64,000 nt of DNA from Paramoeba atlantica (taxonomy: Eukaryota > Discosea): assembly GCA_977017575.1 (NCBI GenBank), contig CDRNVI010000141.1, positions 1-64,000 on the forward strand. The letters run 5' to 3'. The notes beneath the pieces are model-generated. The model worked only from the letters and a program-made list of their open reading frames with translations, did no database searches and had not been told where the DNA came from. How positions within the stretch are numbered: the first letter of the stretch is position 1; every line of letters begins with the position of its first letter. Below are positions 10,761 through 23,035 of the stretch, one piece after another. The translations under genes were made by a program, and so were the position numbers.

Positions 10761-13700
10761 TTAGTTCTCACAAAAGGGTCTGCATTTGATTGTCCACCTT
10801 CTAAAACCAGGGAGTGAATTCAGATTGAAGGTTTCTATGAAGTTAATTACATTCCTTCAAAAATCTTCCTCAATAAAGCTCCTCACCAGATTGCTCTCTT
10901 GGGACTGATGGAACCATCCTTGGATATCTTTAGTAATTATTACAGGGAGGATTAGAGCATTCTCAAGAGCAGTTTGGGTCGAAAACAAAACATGGGGGTT
11001 GTCACCATGTTTCCTTGGAATTTCCTTACAAAATTCCCTAGGGGAATGGAGAAAGTCCAATCATGGGTGAGAGGGGAATTGATCCAGTTCCACAGGGTTG
11101 AATTCAAAATAATCCACTCTTCACTGGTTTCTGCAACATGTTGTGATCTTGGATCCCAATGATGGTCATTCACAGCACATGTTCCATCCTCTTTGGACCA
11201 ACTTGCAGCAGTTGCAATTGCATCAGCTCACTTGTTAAGTTCTCAGGGTACATGGATGAATTCTATCTCATCAAAGCACATTGCTAACTTATGGATTTCA
11301 CAAAGTAGTTTGTTCAAGGCATAGTTTTTGATGGTATGGGTTTTGGGTGCAGCCTTGATGAGAATCATACAATCCCCAACAACTTCAATCTCATTCATCA
11401 TTGATCTGGCACATTGCATTCCTTTCAGACAGCCTGTAAATTCACCAATATTGTTGGACCCAAGAGGGATGGTTTCAAACCCACCACATATCTTTTTCCC
11501 TTCCCTGAAAACTGCAAAGCCCACACCCCCCAGATGAGGGTCTGTACAACTTGAACTGTCATAAAACACTTGAAAGCCTTTAAATTTAAAACTTTCCTTC
11601 TCTTTGGTTCCTTTCTTTGTTTGAGTTCTTGGGGGTCAAGGGAGGATTTTATTCTTTCTCAGGATTTTTTCGAAAATTTCAATAGCATACTGGGGTGATT
11701 TCGATCCTTTCACACACACTGTGAGCCACAAACTCAACAGGGCAACACTCACCACAGAGGTTTCTTGTCTGGTGAGAAAATTTGAGATAAGGCCACACAC
11801 ATTCTTAGTTTCTTGCCAGCTGGGTACATTCAACAAAATACATTTCCTTCCCATTGCTTGGAGGAGGCCCTCAGCCACAGAACATTCCTCCAAAAGATGA
11901 ATATGTGACTCCTTTTCTCAGTGGCAGAGTCAGCAACTTGAGTTTTGGTTTGTGAAGTAAGCCAACTTGTCTCTTGTAGGCAGCCCTCTTATTAGGAACT
12001 TAATCAAATTCCTCTTAAGTTGGGGTTTAATTGCATGTGTCAAGTTGTACACCACACACTCAGCTCTTCCTTCACCCACATACAGATCCTTGATTTCAAT
12101 GGGGATCACTTGAGACATATTGGAATAAGCAACTCGAGTGGTCTGACCAAACACAACTTTGGCAGAAAGGCTTTGGGCTGCAAAAAGGGCATCCTTTCGC
12201 ATGGCTCCAATGGAAAGAGGACTCTGATAATCACTCCTCATTGGTGGACAAGAAGTGAGGAGGGCTCAGTTAAAAACAATTGAATGGCACAGTTGGGGGT
12301 TTGAGTCCAAGGAAGGATAGCATAAGGTAAGAATGGAGGTTTTTGTGTTGGCATAGGCACCCAGAGCTGAGTGGATGGATTTCCACATCAAGGAGGCAAC
12401 AGATTTTGGAATCAGTTTGAATCTCACTAAATATCCCATGCATGGAGTTAGATAGGTATTGACCATCCTTATTCTTGAGCGAAAATTGCCACCCCTTTTT
12501 TTGATTGCTGCTCCAACTTTCTTCATCTTTAAGATCACTTTCTCCCAATCCTTAAGAGGAAATAACCATTTACTCAACCTCACTCCCAGATATACAGTTT
12601 CATCACCACAGTAATTGGATCTTGCCATCTCAGCCCAGGGGCCTACAGGTTTGAAAGACTCAGTTGAGAGGACAAAGCACTTATTAAAGTTCAGTTTAGC
12701 TCCAGTTGCTTCTTCATATTTCTTGAAGGTTGGAGTGAGAGAATTGATGGTTTCAGCTTTTTGAATCACCATCCCCAAGTCATCCATAAAGCCTGATAGG
12801 TTTTGGGGGTTGTATTCCTTCTTCAAGCTCACCAGGAGGATGTCAAACACAATTACAAACAAAAGGGGGGAGATCAGGCATCCTTTTTTTTTTTTTTTGA
12901 GGCAGACTTTATTCAATTAGTAGTTCTTAATCTAAGCCATTTGAATTACATTAAATTATGTTTGTTTTTAACCTCTAACGAGAGGTGAAGTTTTAAACTT
13001 CAGCTTAGTTCAGTTGGTCTTTATGCTGAACTTTAGAACTTCTGCAAGTTCAGGCTGGAGGATGCACATCAGAAGGGAGAATAATCCAAAGCTCCTTCCA
13101 AGGGAATTTATCCTCAACTTTTTAGCAGACAGGGCTGAGATGTAACCTGTTCTGATTTTCACACTTCTTCAAGAGCTCCTCACTTCAATCAAATCACTCT
13201 ACAGCACCAGAAAAATTTTCTATAATATCAAAAAACTGGGATTTGAACTCGCCCCTCCAGGGTTGGACATAGTCGAATTTACAACTAAACTATGGGCACC
13301 AACCCTTGAGATCAGGCATCCTTGTCTAACATCAGTTTGACTTTGGATTGATTCATTGTTGCCTCCCCTCTTGGATCCACCAATATTCAGCAGCCAGGTT
13401 ACAGATTCTCAAAGCACCTTCTCAACAATATAGATCGCTTGAGGGGGGTGTTCAAACCTTTGAGAATATGAAGAAGTGCATCACGATTCACATAATCATA
13501 TGTCTTGCAAAAGTCTGTTTGGAGGAGGGTTACATCTTTCCCTTCTGCCAGAGCTTTGTAAAAAGAGTCATACACTGATTCCACTGCTTCATCAATTGAC
13601 CTCCCCTTAAACATCACATGCTGTTCTTTAGAAATTACTCCACTTGCAATCTCCATCAGCCATTTTGCCCAATATCTCATCACAATCTGATAATCTGAAT

Positions 13701-15241
13701 TGGTAACACTGATTGGTCAAAATTGGTCAGGATGGGGGATATTCTCGACTTTGGGAATCAAACAGAGTTGGCTCTCACCAAAAGAGGGGGGGAACTCCAT
13801 AATCTCACCCACTTGTTGAATTAATTCCACTGCACATGTTAAAATACTTTTCTTGTGTTGCCTGATATAAAGAGAAAGAGATACCATTGGGTCCTGCACT
13901 GGTGTTATTGGTTCTTTGAAGAAGTTTATCAACTTTCTTCCTATCAACATCATGTCTCTCAACTGGGGGAAAGTGAGGATGATGGTTAGCAATCAGTTCG
14001 TTGAGAGAATCCTTGTTATATGGTCTTTCTGTACTGAGAAGGCTCTCCCAAAAGTCCTTAATTGCTTTTTTAACCACATTATCATCACAAGAGATCACTC
14101 CATCTACAATTACACCTTTAACACAGGGAGAAGATTTATAACCAGGGCATGAGGGGTGTTCATCCACAAAAATTCCGAGTTGTTGTTCAAGAACTGCAGT
14201 TCAATCTATCCCAGCTTTGATCATTCTAGGAATAGCTTTGATTCTCCATTTCTTGTCATCTCGAGAGCCATTCCATCCTATCGCAGCTGTATGAAGGAGT
14301 TTGAGTTCCAACAAAGAGAAAGAGTGTATGGCTGAAGTTTTCCTTAAAATCCTGGTCTTTGCAAGGTGTTTGATGATTGTCTGGAGTTTCCATAGTTCTT
14401 TGAAAAGGTGAGCTTTTTTCCCTTTGTCTTTCCACAGAGGAACTAATTCCCATGCCTTCTCCTTGAGTTTAATAAGACAACTGACAGAATCACCTTCCAC
14501 ATAGTCCCCAACTTCATTAATAAGGGCATTAATAAATTTAGGATCTTTAATGAGGTATTCAGGAATTCTCTTCTTGTTAGATTTCAACTCCCATTCTTTG
14601 ATACTAGTTCCACCTATGATCATCACATGGTCCTTAAAGCTTGAAGGGATCACATTAACAAAAATCCTTTTGCTAGGAGCATTCAAGGGAATAAAAACAT
14701 GATCAATACATTGTCCTTGGAAATGGGTTGGTTCTGACCACCCCAGTCTTGATAGATTCCAAGATTCAGAGGATTCTGCGAGCTCTTTAAAAGGGGGTTC
14801 ATTAAGATCCCAGTTGAAGTCACCTTCCAGAATGTTCAGTCCATCTTTGGAGAAGAACTTTTCAATTTGGTCTTGCATAAAGGGAAGTTTCAGATTGCAA
14901 TGATGGTAGACATTCATCACAGCATATTCAGTATTGAAAATCTTGATTCTCAGTCCAAACAAACCACTCTTAGAGCTTTCAATTGGGTATGGTTCTATAT
15001 CATGAAGGCCTTCCATTCTTCTAACTCTAATGGCAAGGCCCCACTTCCGTTCTGAGAAGGGGTCTTTGAACCACAAATATTTCCTCAAACAATTCTTGAG
15101 ATGATCAAAATCTTTTTCAGATGTGGCATGGGTTTCTTGAAGCAAAATAAACAGAGGATGGCAACTTGCAGCCATTCTATGGCAAAGGTTGAGTTTTTCA
15201 TCATTATGAACACCATTGATGTTTCATGATAAAATCCTCAT
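10761..15241 (-). pseudogene. LINE-B ORF2: endonuclease, RT, zinc ribbon, RNase H
   Basis: Start ATG at 15241, in MRILS-[TGA]-NING, where LINE-C and LINE-E have TGG. Landmarks: LQETHATSEKD, EGDFNWDLNEP, WSEPTHFQGQCIDHVF (APE-type endonuclease); QTDFCKTYDYVN and FMDDLGM (RT palm); a C-x2-C-x7-H-x4-C zinc ribbon near 11885-11935 with two TGA codons inside it; RNase H with FYDSSSCTDPHLGG, EFTGCL and VVGDCMI. From the SINE at 12886 down to about 10990 one frame runs with TGA as its only stop type (12266, 11930, 11918, 11636, 11243, 11228). True lesions are a one-base deletion near 13840, another frame change near 13440, the SINE insertion, and a one-base loss in a G-run near 10995. The frame ends in TAA at 10761-10763. 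Confidence 0.88.
12886..13308 (-). mobile_element. SINE1 copy d, full length with target-site duplication
   Basis: Minus-strand SINE1 with an A-tail (T-run 12886-12898) and tRNA-like head at the right (box B as GAACTCGCCCC-type complement near 13245). It is flanked by AGATCAGGCATCCTT at 12871-12885 and 13309-13323. It interrupts ORF2 of LINE-B between the VRQGC and SPLLF parts of the RT motif. It is the copy most similar to copy c. Confidence 0.92.
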
Positions 15242-15554
15242 GTTTGGGAATTTGTTATACTGATACAGGTTTGGAAGTGGTGGTGCAGGGAAGGGAGGAA
15301 GGAAGGAAAGAAGATGAAGAGAGTTGGAACACCAAGACAGGTGCTTGAGGGGTTGGGGAGGTAAGGTTTGTTTTTTAATGAAGATCAATAACAGAAGAGT
15401 CAGAGGAAGCCTTCAGTGGTGGAAAGAAAGATTTTAAATTATTGTTGTTTTTCTTTCCTTTCATTCTTTCCTTTATGAGGGGGGAAGAAGAGGAGGATAA
15501 AACATTGCTTGACTCAGGGAATCGAGCACTATCCATCATCAACATTGTCTCACC

Positions 15555-17528
15555 TCATTCTATTTGATGCAAATCTCCAAGAACCGTGAAACCATTTGAG
15601 GTAGGGATCTCTGAAAAAGGATAAATCACTTTTTTCTTCCTGGGGACACCAGTGGGGACACTCTTATTATGGTCATTTTCCTTTGTTTTTTCCTCTTCAT
15701 CTTTCTCTTCTTCTATCTCCTCTTTCCCTTTCTTCTCTTCCCTACTTTTCTTTTTCTTCTTCTTCACTGGCTTCTTGGTTACAGGTAATGGTTTGGTTCC
15801 AGTAGAAGTTGGTTTCTTCTCCTCAACTGTCTCTTCCGACACTACCTTCTTCCTCAGTCTGGATTTTGGCTTTAATTTCAGTTCCTCAACCACCCTATCA
15901 ATAATGTAGCCAAGGAAGTCTGCATCAAAACTCGATTCCCATTTAAGCTGTCCTTTTTCCAACTCACTCTTCAACTTCCCAAGGCTATCTTCAGTCCTCT
16001 CCCACTCACACTGGAAATTCACCCCATTTAATATTTTCCAAGCCCCTTCAGTGTTGTGGATAGTCATCGACCATTTGCTCCCAGAAATTGGATCAGATGA
16101 GAATCAAGGTCTGTTCATATCTGGGGAAATTTTGTCCTCATCCTCAATTAAAATAACCCCTCTCTTAGCATCAGTTTCAGCAACAATGTCTTCAAGGAAA
16201 TCCATCATATCTTTTTGAGGGATTGTTGGGGTTTCTAACATACTGCTCAAGTGAGATGATGTGGCCAGAGTTTGGGAGGGCAATTCCTTATGAGGCTTAG
16301 TAGTTTTGAGCAAAGATTTGGGTTGGTTACTTCTTGAAGGGGCTGATTTTTCCTTGGAGGAACCTTCTCGAAGAGTGGTTTCCCTCATGTTTGTGCTTTG
16401 ATCAACCTCCATCGGGGTTGTAGATGAGAGACGAGGGTCAGCAGACTTCATTGAGGGTAGTGTCCTCTAATTGGGATTTGGTAATATTGGAAATTGGGAC
16501 AGAGAGAGATTCGTACCTTAGTTCCCTTGATTTGTTGAGGACTCTGTAGGAATAATAAATCTTTTATGTGACTGTTCCCTCAATTTCGTAATTGTCACAG
16601 GAAAGAAAGGAAATTTCCTCTGAGAGTCTATCTCATTATTTAACTTTTTGATGATTCCTCCCTCTCCCTCCTTGTCCACAATCTCCTTTGCACATTTTAA
16701 ATGTCTTGAGTGTGAAATCTCACACATTTAACAATTTACTTTCTTGTGAAAGAGACTCATAGGGGTTCACAGAGAGATCTTACCTTGGAACTCATTGTTA
16801 ATAATAAAAGAACCTCTGTGCTTGGCAATAATACATGTTAGAATAAGAGGGATTACATCATAGAAGATGACAATACAATCATCACTGATCTGAGCCACCT
16901 CTCTTAATCCATGGCAAGGAAGAGCAGATTCACCAATAAACAATCTTTGGATCCACTCTTTCCCTTTGATTAAAAAGGGGATACAGAGTTTAAAGCCCCA
17001 TAAATTCCAATTCTGGTTGTTCTTCCAGACAAAGGGCTTCCCAAAACCAGTTGCGAGGAAGGAACCATTTTCTAGAATGACTTTCTCCAGAGGTTCGCGT
17101 GTTTCTTCATCAAAGGTGGCCATATTGAGGTGGTCTTTCATAACATGCAAGAGGAAGTTCCCTCTCAGCTTAGGGACTTTGTTGAGTGTGGCCATCACTC
17201 TCTGATAGTTTGGCATTTCTTCATAGAAACAAAAGGAACCCATTACAAAGATGGGGCGAATTATTGCATTGTTCTTCACAGGGTTAACCTCAGTTCCAAT
17301 ATGGGACAAGGTCTTTGGTATTTCTTTCTCGACTTGCAACCACCATCCTTCCTCAGGCGCTCTCTTCAAGGTCAATTTGATTGGAATTTCTTCAGAATTC
17401 CCACTTGGATTTACGTTTTTTTGTTCGTTCTTTGAATACAAAGGGGAGTGGGACCCATTCTGGGAGCCCTTAGGGGAAGAGGATATACCCTTTCCACTGA
17501 ACATAACAGATTTCTCTGAAGTGCTCAA
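15555..17528 (-). pseudogene. LINE-B ORF1
   Basis: One frame runs from ATG 17528 to TAG/TAA near 15555. It has an N-terminal Ser/Pro-rich part, a folded domain (residues ~60-250, with KVPKLRGNFLLHVMKDH), a cysteine/histidine cluster of the form C-x2-C-x3-H-x5-C near 16680-16735, and a Lys/Glu-rich C-terminal half. In-frame codons that would stop a standard reading are TGA at 16767 and near 16101, plus TAA at about 16728 and 16515 and TAG near 16470. The TGA at 16767 lies at the same place as TGA in LINE-C and LINE-E. The TAA/TAG codons suggest this ORF1 is inactive. ORF1 proteins typically coat the element RNA. Confidence 0.7.
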
Positions 17529-17605
17529 CTAGGTGGGGTTTCACCAACATGGCAGGTGAAGGAAAGAAAATCAGATTGGGCAAGGAAAGTTTCCTTGAAC
17601 CAACC

Positions 17606-17655
<50 letters not shown>

Positions 17656-17837
17656 ATGCAGCTACATCCCATCTTCTCAAGATAACTTTTTGTACAAATA
17701 CAAGTTTCAAGGAGGTGGGTTCAAAATTCTTTTCCTTTCTTATATAATCAACAGATAGGAGGTTCCAAGGTAAAATGAGAGATCTTATCCATTGTAGGAA
17801 GATTATGAATCAAGAATTTGGTAAGATTTCATTGGAG

Positions 17838-19604
17838 TTAAGGTTTAAGAGTATGAGCTAAGTTGTAGACAATGCATTTGATCTTTCCACCCTCTTGGTA
17901 GATATTTTCAAGCACAATAGGTACTTGATGAGAAAGAGAACTATAGTTTGTTTTGGTTGGATCTCCTAGAATCACTTCTTTAGAGATTTTTGAGGCAACA
18001 AAATAAGCATCAAGTCTCATAGCTCCAATAGTCAAGGGATTCTTGTATTCACAACTTAAAGGTTTATGAGAAATAAGAAGAGCTCAATTGAAAAGAATGA
18101 AGTGGCGAACCTGACATTTACTACCCATAAGAGGATGGCAAGCAGTCAAAATGATGGTTTTTAAATTGGCATATGCTCCCAAGGCAGCTCAAATGAGTTT
18201 CCATACTATCACAGATATAAATTGGAGGATAAGCTTAAAGCAAGCTAAGTAGCCCATACAGGGAATTAAGTAGGTGTTAATTATCCTTACTTTCACTGCA
18301 AAAGGTCTTCCTTGATTTTTAATGGTTTTACTTACTCCTCACATCTTTTCACATACTTTAAGCCAATCCTTCTTTGATTCCATTTTACGGCTTATTCGCA
18401 CACCCAAATACATTGTCTCATCACTTCTAAAGTTGGTTTTGGTCATTGCAGACCAAGGGCCAAAAGGTTTGTACATTTGGGTTGTCAAAACAAAGCACTT
18501 TGAGTAATTCAAGAGAGCACCAGTTGTTCTCTCATACTTCTGGAAAGTGGGGGTCAAGAGGTTAATGGTATCAGCTTTTTTCAAGAGTAGTCCAAGGTTA
18601 TCCATGAAGCCAGAAAGCTTCTTGAGAGGGTGGTTCTTGTTGAGGCTCACCAGCAATAAATCAAAAACAATTAGGAAGAGAAGGGGAGAGATTGGACAGC
18701 CTTGTCAAACTCCAGTTCTACTGGTAATAGAGTCTGCAGGAGAGGAGCCAGGTTTTCCTCCAATTGAGGGTAACCAAGTTTTGGAGGGGTGGAGTACTTT
18801 CTCAATTACAAAAATGGCTTGGGGAGGGGCCTTCAACCTCTTCAAAATGTGAATCAGAGCATCACGGTTTACATAATCATAAGCCTTGCAAAAGTCAGTT
18901 TGTAGAAGAGTAATATCTTGTCCATCAGCCAAAGCTTCATAGAAGGCATTATAAATAGTTTCCACAACTGCATCAATTGATTTCCTCTTGAACATTGCAT
19001 GTTGAGTATCAGAGATTACTCCACTTGCAATTTCAGAAAACCAAAGAGCCTAATATTGCATTACAATTTGATAATCAGAGTTTGTTACACTTATAGGTCT
19101 GAACTGGTCAGGGTGAGGAATGTTCTCAATCTTGGGAATCAAACACAATTGACTCTCTCTAAAGGAGTCAGGGAATTTCATACTTTCTCCTGCTTGTTGG
19201 ATCAGTTCAACCCACATCTCTTGATATTTCTTATAAGTTTTCTGATAGAGGGAGAAGGAAATTCCATCAGGGCCTGCACTGATATTGTTGGCTTGAAGGA
19301 GTAGCTTCTCAACTTTCAGAAGGTCTACTGTATGATTTTCAGAGTCTGGGAAGCAGAAGGGGTGGTTGTCAAGAAGTTCATCAAAGGCTTTGAGATTATA
19401 AGGACGTTCAGTTCTCAAGAGATCACCCCAAAAGCCTTTAATAGCTTCTCTCACAGTAGATGAGTCATGAGACAAAATGCCATCAACAATCACTTCTTTC
19501 ACCTTGGGGGAGGACTTCTTGTTAGGATGAGCTGGGTGGTTGTCAAGGAAGACTCCAAGTTGTTGTTCAAGGCTTGATATCCAAGAGAGACCAACTTTAA
19601 TCAT
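17838..19604 (-). pseudogene. LINE-C reverse transcriptase
   Basis: Landmarks: HPDQFRPISVTNSD (19095-19135), LLQTDFCKAYDYVNRDALIH (RT motif A), RTGV-[TGA]-QGCPISPLLF (Arg in the usual motif, AGA in LINE-B), GFMDDLGLLL (motif C, FMDD), and a thumb and C-terminal part to 17838. TAG stands at a Trp position (QY-x-A near 19050) and TAA at a Gln position (KP-x-LQ near 17840); both are one transition from TGG and CAA. Confidence 0.85.
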
Positions 19605-19730
19605 CTGAGATATAATTTTTAATCTCCATTTCCACCCTTTCAGAGGGTTATCCCAATTCTCAGCAGCTGCTTCTCTCAGTTCAGCTTCTAGGGAGGTGAA
19701 GGGGTGGGCTGGGCTATCCTTTCTAAGGAT

Positions 19731-20556
19731 TCAGGTTGTTCTCAGCTTCTTAACTAAAGTCTGCAGTTTCCAAAGTTTCTTGAAGAGATGAGCTTCCTTG
19801 TGCTTGTCCTTCCACAGAGCAGTCAATCTCCAGGCTTCAGATTTCATTTTATCAAGACAGATCACAGGGTCACCCACAGAGTAGTTTCCAACAGCTTCAG
19901 AGAGAGCAGAGATAAATTTGGGGTTATTAATTAGATATTCAGGAATCCTCTTCTTCTGTGAGTTGATTTTCCACTCTTTTACACTGGCTCCTCCAATCAT
20001 TACAGCATGATCTTTGAATCCAAATGGGATTGCATTCACAAACAAATGGTCTTCAGGAGCCTCAGAGGGAAGGAAGATGTGGTCAATGCATCAGCCCTGA
20101 AAATGGGTAGGTTCTGACCAGTTGAGGCGAGACAGATTCAAATCAGAGAGGTGTTCAATTAATTTCTGGCAATTGGTTTTGTTCAAGTCCCAATTGAAAT
20201 CCTCAGCCAGAATATTTTTGCTCTGGGGGGAGGGCTGAGAATTCCTGATTTTGGATGAACACTTTTAAACCAAACAATCCACCTTCATTTTGCTCAAAAC
20301 AGAAAGGAGAGGGATCTCTCAATTCTTCCACACATCTAATTCCAATTGCAAGGCCATGTTTCCTCTTGGAGAAGGAGTTATGAAACCAAATGTACTTCCT
20401 CAAGTGGTTCTTAAGATGATCAAGATCATTTTCAGATGTTGCATGGGTTTCCTGGAGGAAGATGAATAGGGGCCAGGAGCTAGCTGCCATTCTCTTGCAG
20501 ATTTCAAGTTTTTCTTCATTTTGCAGCCCATTTATATTCCAGGAGAGAACTCTCAA
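19731..20556 (-). pseudogene. LINE-C APE-type endonuclease
   Basis: Begins MRVLSWNINGLQNEEKL (20556), the classic LINE endonuclease opening, with TGG at the Trp. FLQETHATSEND follows. A frameshift occurs near 20203. The distal half reads WSEPTHFQG-[TGA]-CIDHIF and FVNAIPFGFKDHAVMIGG (20045). The Glu of QET and the His of IDH are catalytic positions in the family. This enzyme nicks the genomic target to start reverse transcription. Confidence 0.82.
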
Positions 20557-20940
20557 GTTGGGGAACTGAGAAAAATGCTGAATTTGGGGTAAATCAGGGG
20601 GATTGGGTTCCAGAGCAGGGATTTGAGAATCACAGGGAAGGGGGAGTTGAGGGGGGTGGGGGAAGTGGGGAGTTGAGAGATTAATTGGGATTTGTTGACA
20701 ATCGTCAAAGGAGAGGGTTGAAGTTGGACATCAGATCTCAGGGGGGGGAGTTGAAGGAGTATTCTTTTTTTCTTTTTTTTTTCTTTTGTTCACCATCTTT
20801 TGCTCTATCTTCTGGTATTTTTTTTCCTTTTTTTAATTAACTTCTGACTTAGAACTTTTTTTTGACTTTTTTTTCTTTTTTTTCTGTTTTTTCTTTTTTT
20901 TTTTTTTTCTTTTTTCTTTAAACTTTTCTTCTTTTTCCTT

Positions 20941-22894
20941 TTAAACAATAGAGAGGCTTCCCTGAGGGTCATCTGGGGACAATTTTGGGCTTCCATCAAG
21001 GCCAGCATCCCAAGAACAAGAGGGAAAGAGGAAATCAGCAATTTTTTGGTCATTGCCAGAATGAGAACTGAATGAAAAAGTTGAAAATTCATGTTCATCT
21101 AAATTACTAAAAGAGGTAGTGTTTTTCTGGTTTTGCAAGCTGGTGATGTTCTTTTTCTGGGTCACTATTTTGGCTTGTGATCCAAGAACTCCATCAAAGA
21201 CACCTTTGGAAGGGGGGACACTCTGAACACCAGTGGAGGAAGAAGGGGGAGGGACACCAATAGAGGAAGAAGGGGGAGGGATACCAGTGGAGGAAGAAGG
21301 GAAAAGGACACCTCTAGAGTTTTGCACCCCATCACTTTTTTCTTTCCCCATGAGAATGGTTTTGGAAATTGCATTTGATTTTTTGGTCTTCACCATTTTG
21401 TCTGTGTTGTCTTTCAATTTCTTTTTGCTTTGCCTCACTTTCTTCTTATCTTTCTCAATTATTTTCCATTTTTTCAACTGATAATTGTCTCAGTCTTTTC
21501 CTGAATTTGGCCATGTTTGAAACAATAAATTTAACTGTTTCAATCAAAACTTGTCAAAGTTTTTCATTCAGTAATTTATATTTCCCATTTTCGAGGTTTG
21601 TAACCATTTTTTTAAGTTCTTTTGATTCCTGCTTCCACCCAAATTTGGTTGGGAGATCCCCCAGCCATGCCCAGGCTTCCTTACTCATACCAAAACTCAT
21701 TTCTTCAATCTTTCCTCCTTCCAAGGGGACTTTCACTGTGACTGACCCATCCTTCTTCCCCTCTTCCTCACTTTCTTTCTCACTGTCAGCCTCTCTCCCT
21801 CTGATCATAATTATATCTCTGTCTCCATCTTCTTCCCTTTTTTCCTGTTCATTCACTTCCCTCTTTCCTTGTTCGTTCTTACCTTCCATTTCAGAGCCAT
21901 TGCTCATTCCTTCCTCCTCACTCTCTGTTCCAGCAATTTCATCTTTTTCCTTGAGGACCCGTTCTTCAGTTGGCATTTCTTTTTCATAAATAAATTTCAT
22001 TCCTTCATACTTCTTTGTGTTTGTGATCATGATTTGGTCTTTCTCAAGACTAGGGCTTTATTGCTCATCTTTGAAAAGCTTGCTAATAGCATCTTCTCCT
22101 TGTTTCCGAATGATCTCTACTGTGCAAGTAAGGCTTGCAGGATGGTTCACCCCACATAGGGGGTACTCAACAAGGAGGTGGTATGGTTTGGTAGGCATTC
22201 AAATGAAACACTTGGCTTTAATCAAGGTGTTGATTTGGATGAATCCTTTGGTCTTGGCAATAAGGTGGACTAGAGAGAGGAGGATGGACTTATAGAAGAT
22301 GATGATGCAGTCATCAGAGACTTATACCATTTCTTTAAAATTGAGAGAGGGAAGGTGGTCCTCTCTATTAAATAAATTGTAAATCCACTCATTCTCTGAG
22401 ACTTGGTAAGGGAGTTTGATCTTGATCCCCCACAAATGGGCATTATGATTGATTCTCCAAATACAAGAACTCTCAAGTTGGTTGATGATCAGGTTTCCTT
22501 TCTCTTCAATAATAGATTGAATCATGAAGACATCCTCCTCTTTGTGGGCAAGGATAGCATAGTGTTTGGCCCTTGCCTCCACTCTAATACTTCCCTTGAG
22601 GTTGGTTTGGCTTTCAATAGCTTTCAGGAAGTTGGGGAAGATAGAGATCTCATTGGAGAAGGCAAAAGTTCCTACTAGGAAGAGGGGGCATACTTTGGCT
22701 CCTTTGATGAGAGACAGGTTGAGTTTGGTAGCAAGGCAAGTGGACAGGGAAGCATTCTTAATATCAATCATCTCCCAAAGCTTGGCAATTGTTTGGTTCA
22801 TACCTGGGACTGCTTTTTTCAGAAATAATGGTGCTGAATTAGCATTTCCTCCAGCAACTCTGCTGAAGGACAGGTTAAAGCTTTTGGAGGACAT
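20941..22894 (-). pseudogene. LINE-C ORF1
   Basis: Starts MSSKSFNLSFSRVAGGNANS (22894). It shows the same folded N-terminal domain as LINE-E, the C-x2-C-x3-H-x5-C-like cluster (LCGVNHPASLTC), an acidic Glu/Lys segment (22030-21554) and a Ser/Pro repeat: four near-copies of a STG(I/V)PPPSS-like motif at 21225-21300. TAA at 22328-22330 replaces a Gln seen in LINE-E. TGA at 22199-22201 is shared with LINE-E and LINE-B. Confidence 0.72.
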
Positions 22895-23035
22895 AATTGG
22901 ATAGAGTAAGTTGAGAGCTATCAGCAGATATGCTCAGCTCCCTGTGGGGTGGTCTTCTACCACAGCAAATTTGAGAAAGGGAAGATAACAGCAAAAAAGA
23001 ACCCTCAAATGATTCCTAAGGGTTTTTTTTTTAAG

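Larger units (their letters stand above)
10594..17653 (-). mobile_element. LINE-B, full-length non-LTR retrotransposon
   Basis: About 7.06 kb on the minus strand, inserted in LINE-C with a 15-base target-site duplication (one mismatch). The 3' end is an A-tail (T-run 10594-10605). From 5' to 3' it carries ORF1 (17528-15555) and ORF2 (15241-10761: endonuclease, RT, zinc ribbon, RNase H). A run of about 44 A also stands at the 5' end, between the target-site duplication and the element. It is the least decayed LINE in the window: most in-frame 'stops' of ORF2 are TGA. SINE1 copy d is inserted in it. Confidence 0.92.
17654..23035 (-). mobile_element. LINE-C, 5' part
   Basis: Continuation of LINE-C beyond the LINE-B insertion: RT (19604-17838), endonuclease (20556-19731), linker with A-rich tracts (20766-20940) and ORF1 (22894-20941), then a 5' untranslated stretch to a short A-run (T-run 23023-23034). 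It is intact in order but has frameshifts and several TAA/TAG codons. Confidence 0.85.

Noticed and set aside
18700..18720. TGA in the GVxQGCP motif as proof of Trp
   Set aside because: That residue is Arg in LINE-B (AGA) and Gln in LINE-D (CAA). An ancestral CGA changed at CpG explains TGA and CAA better than a Trp codon.
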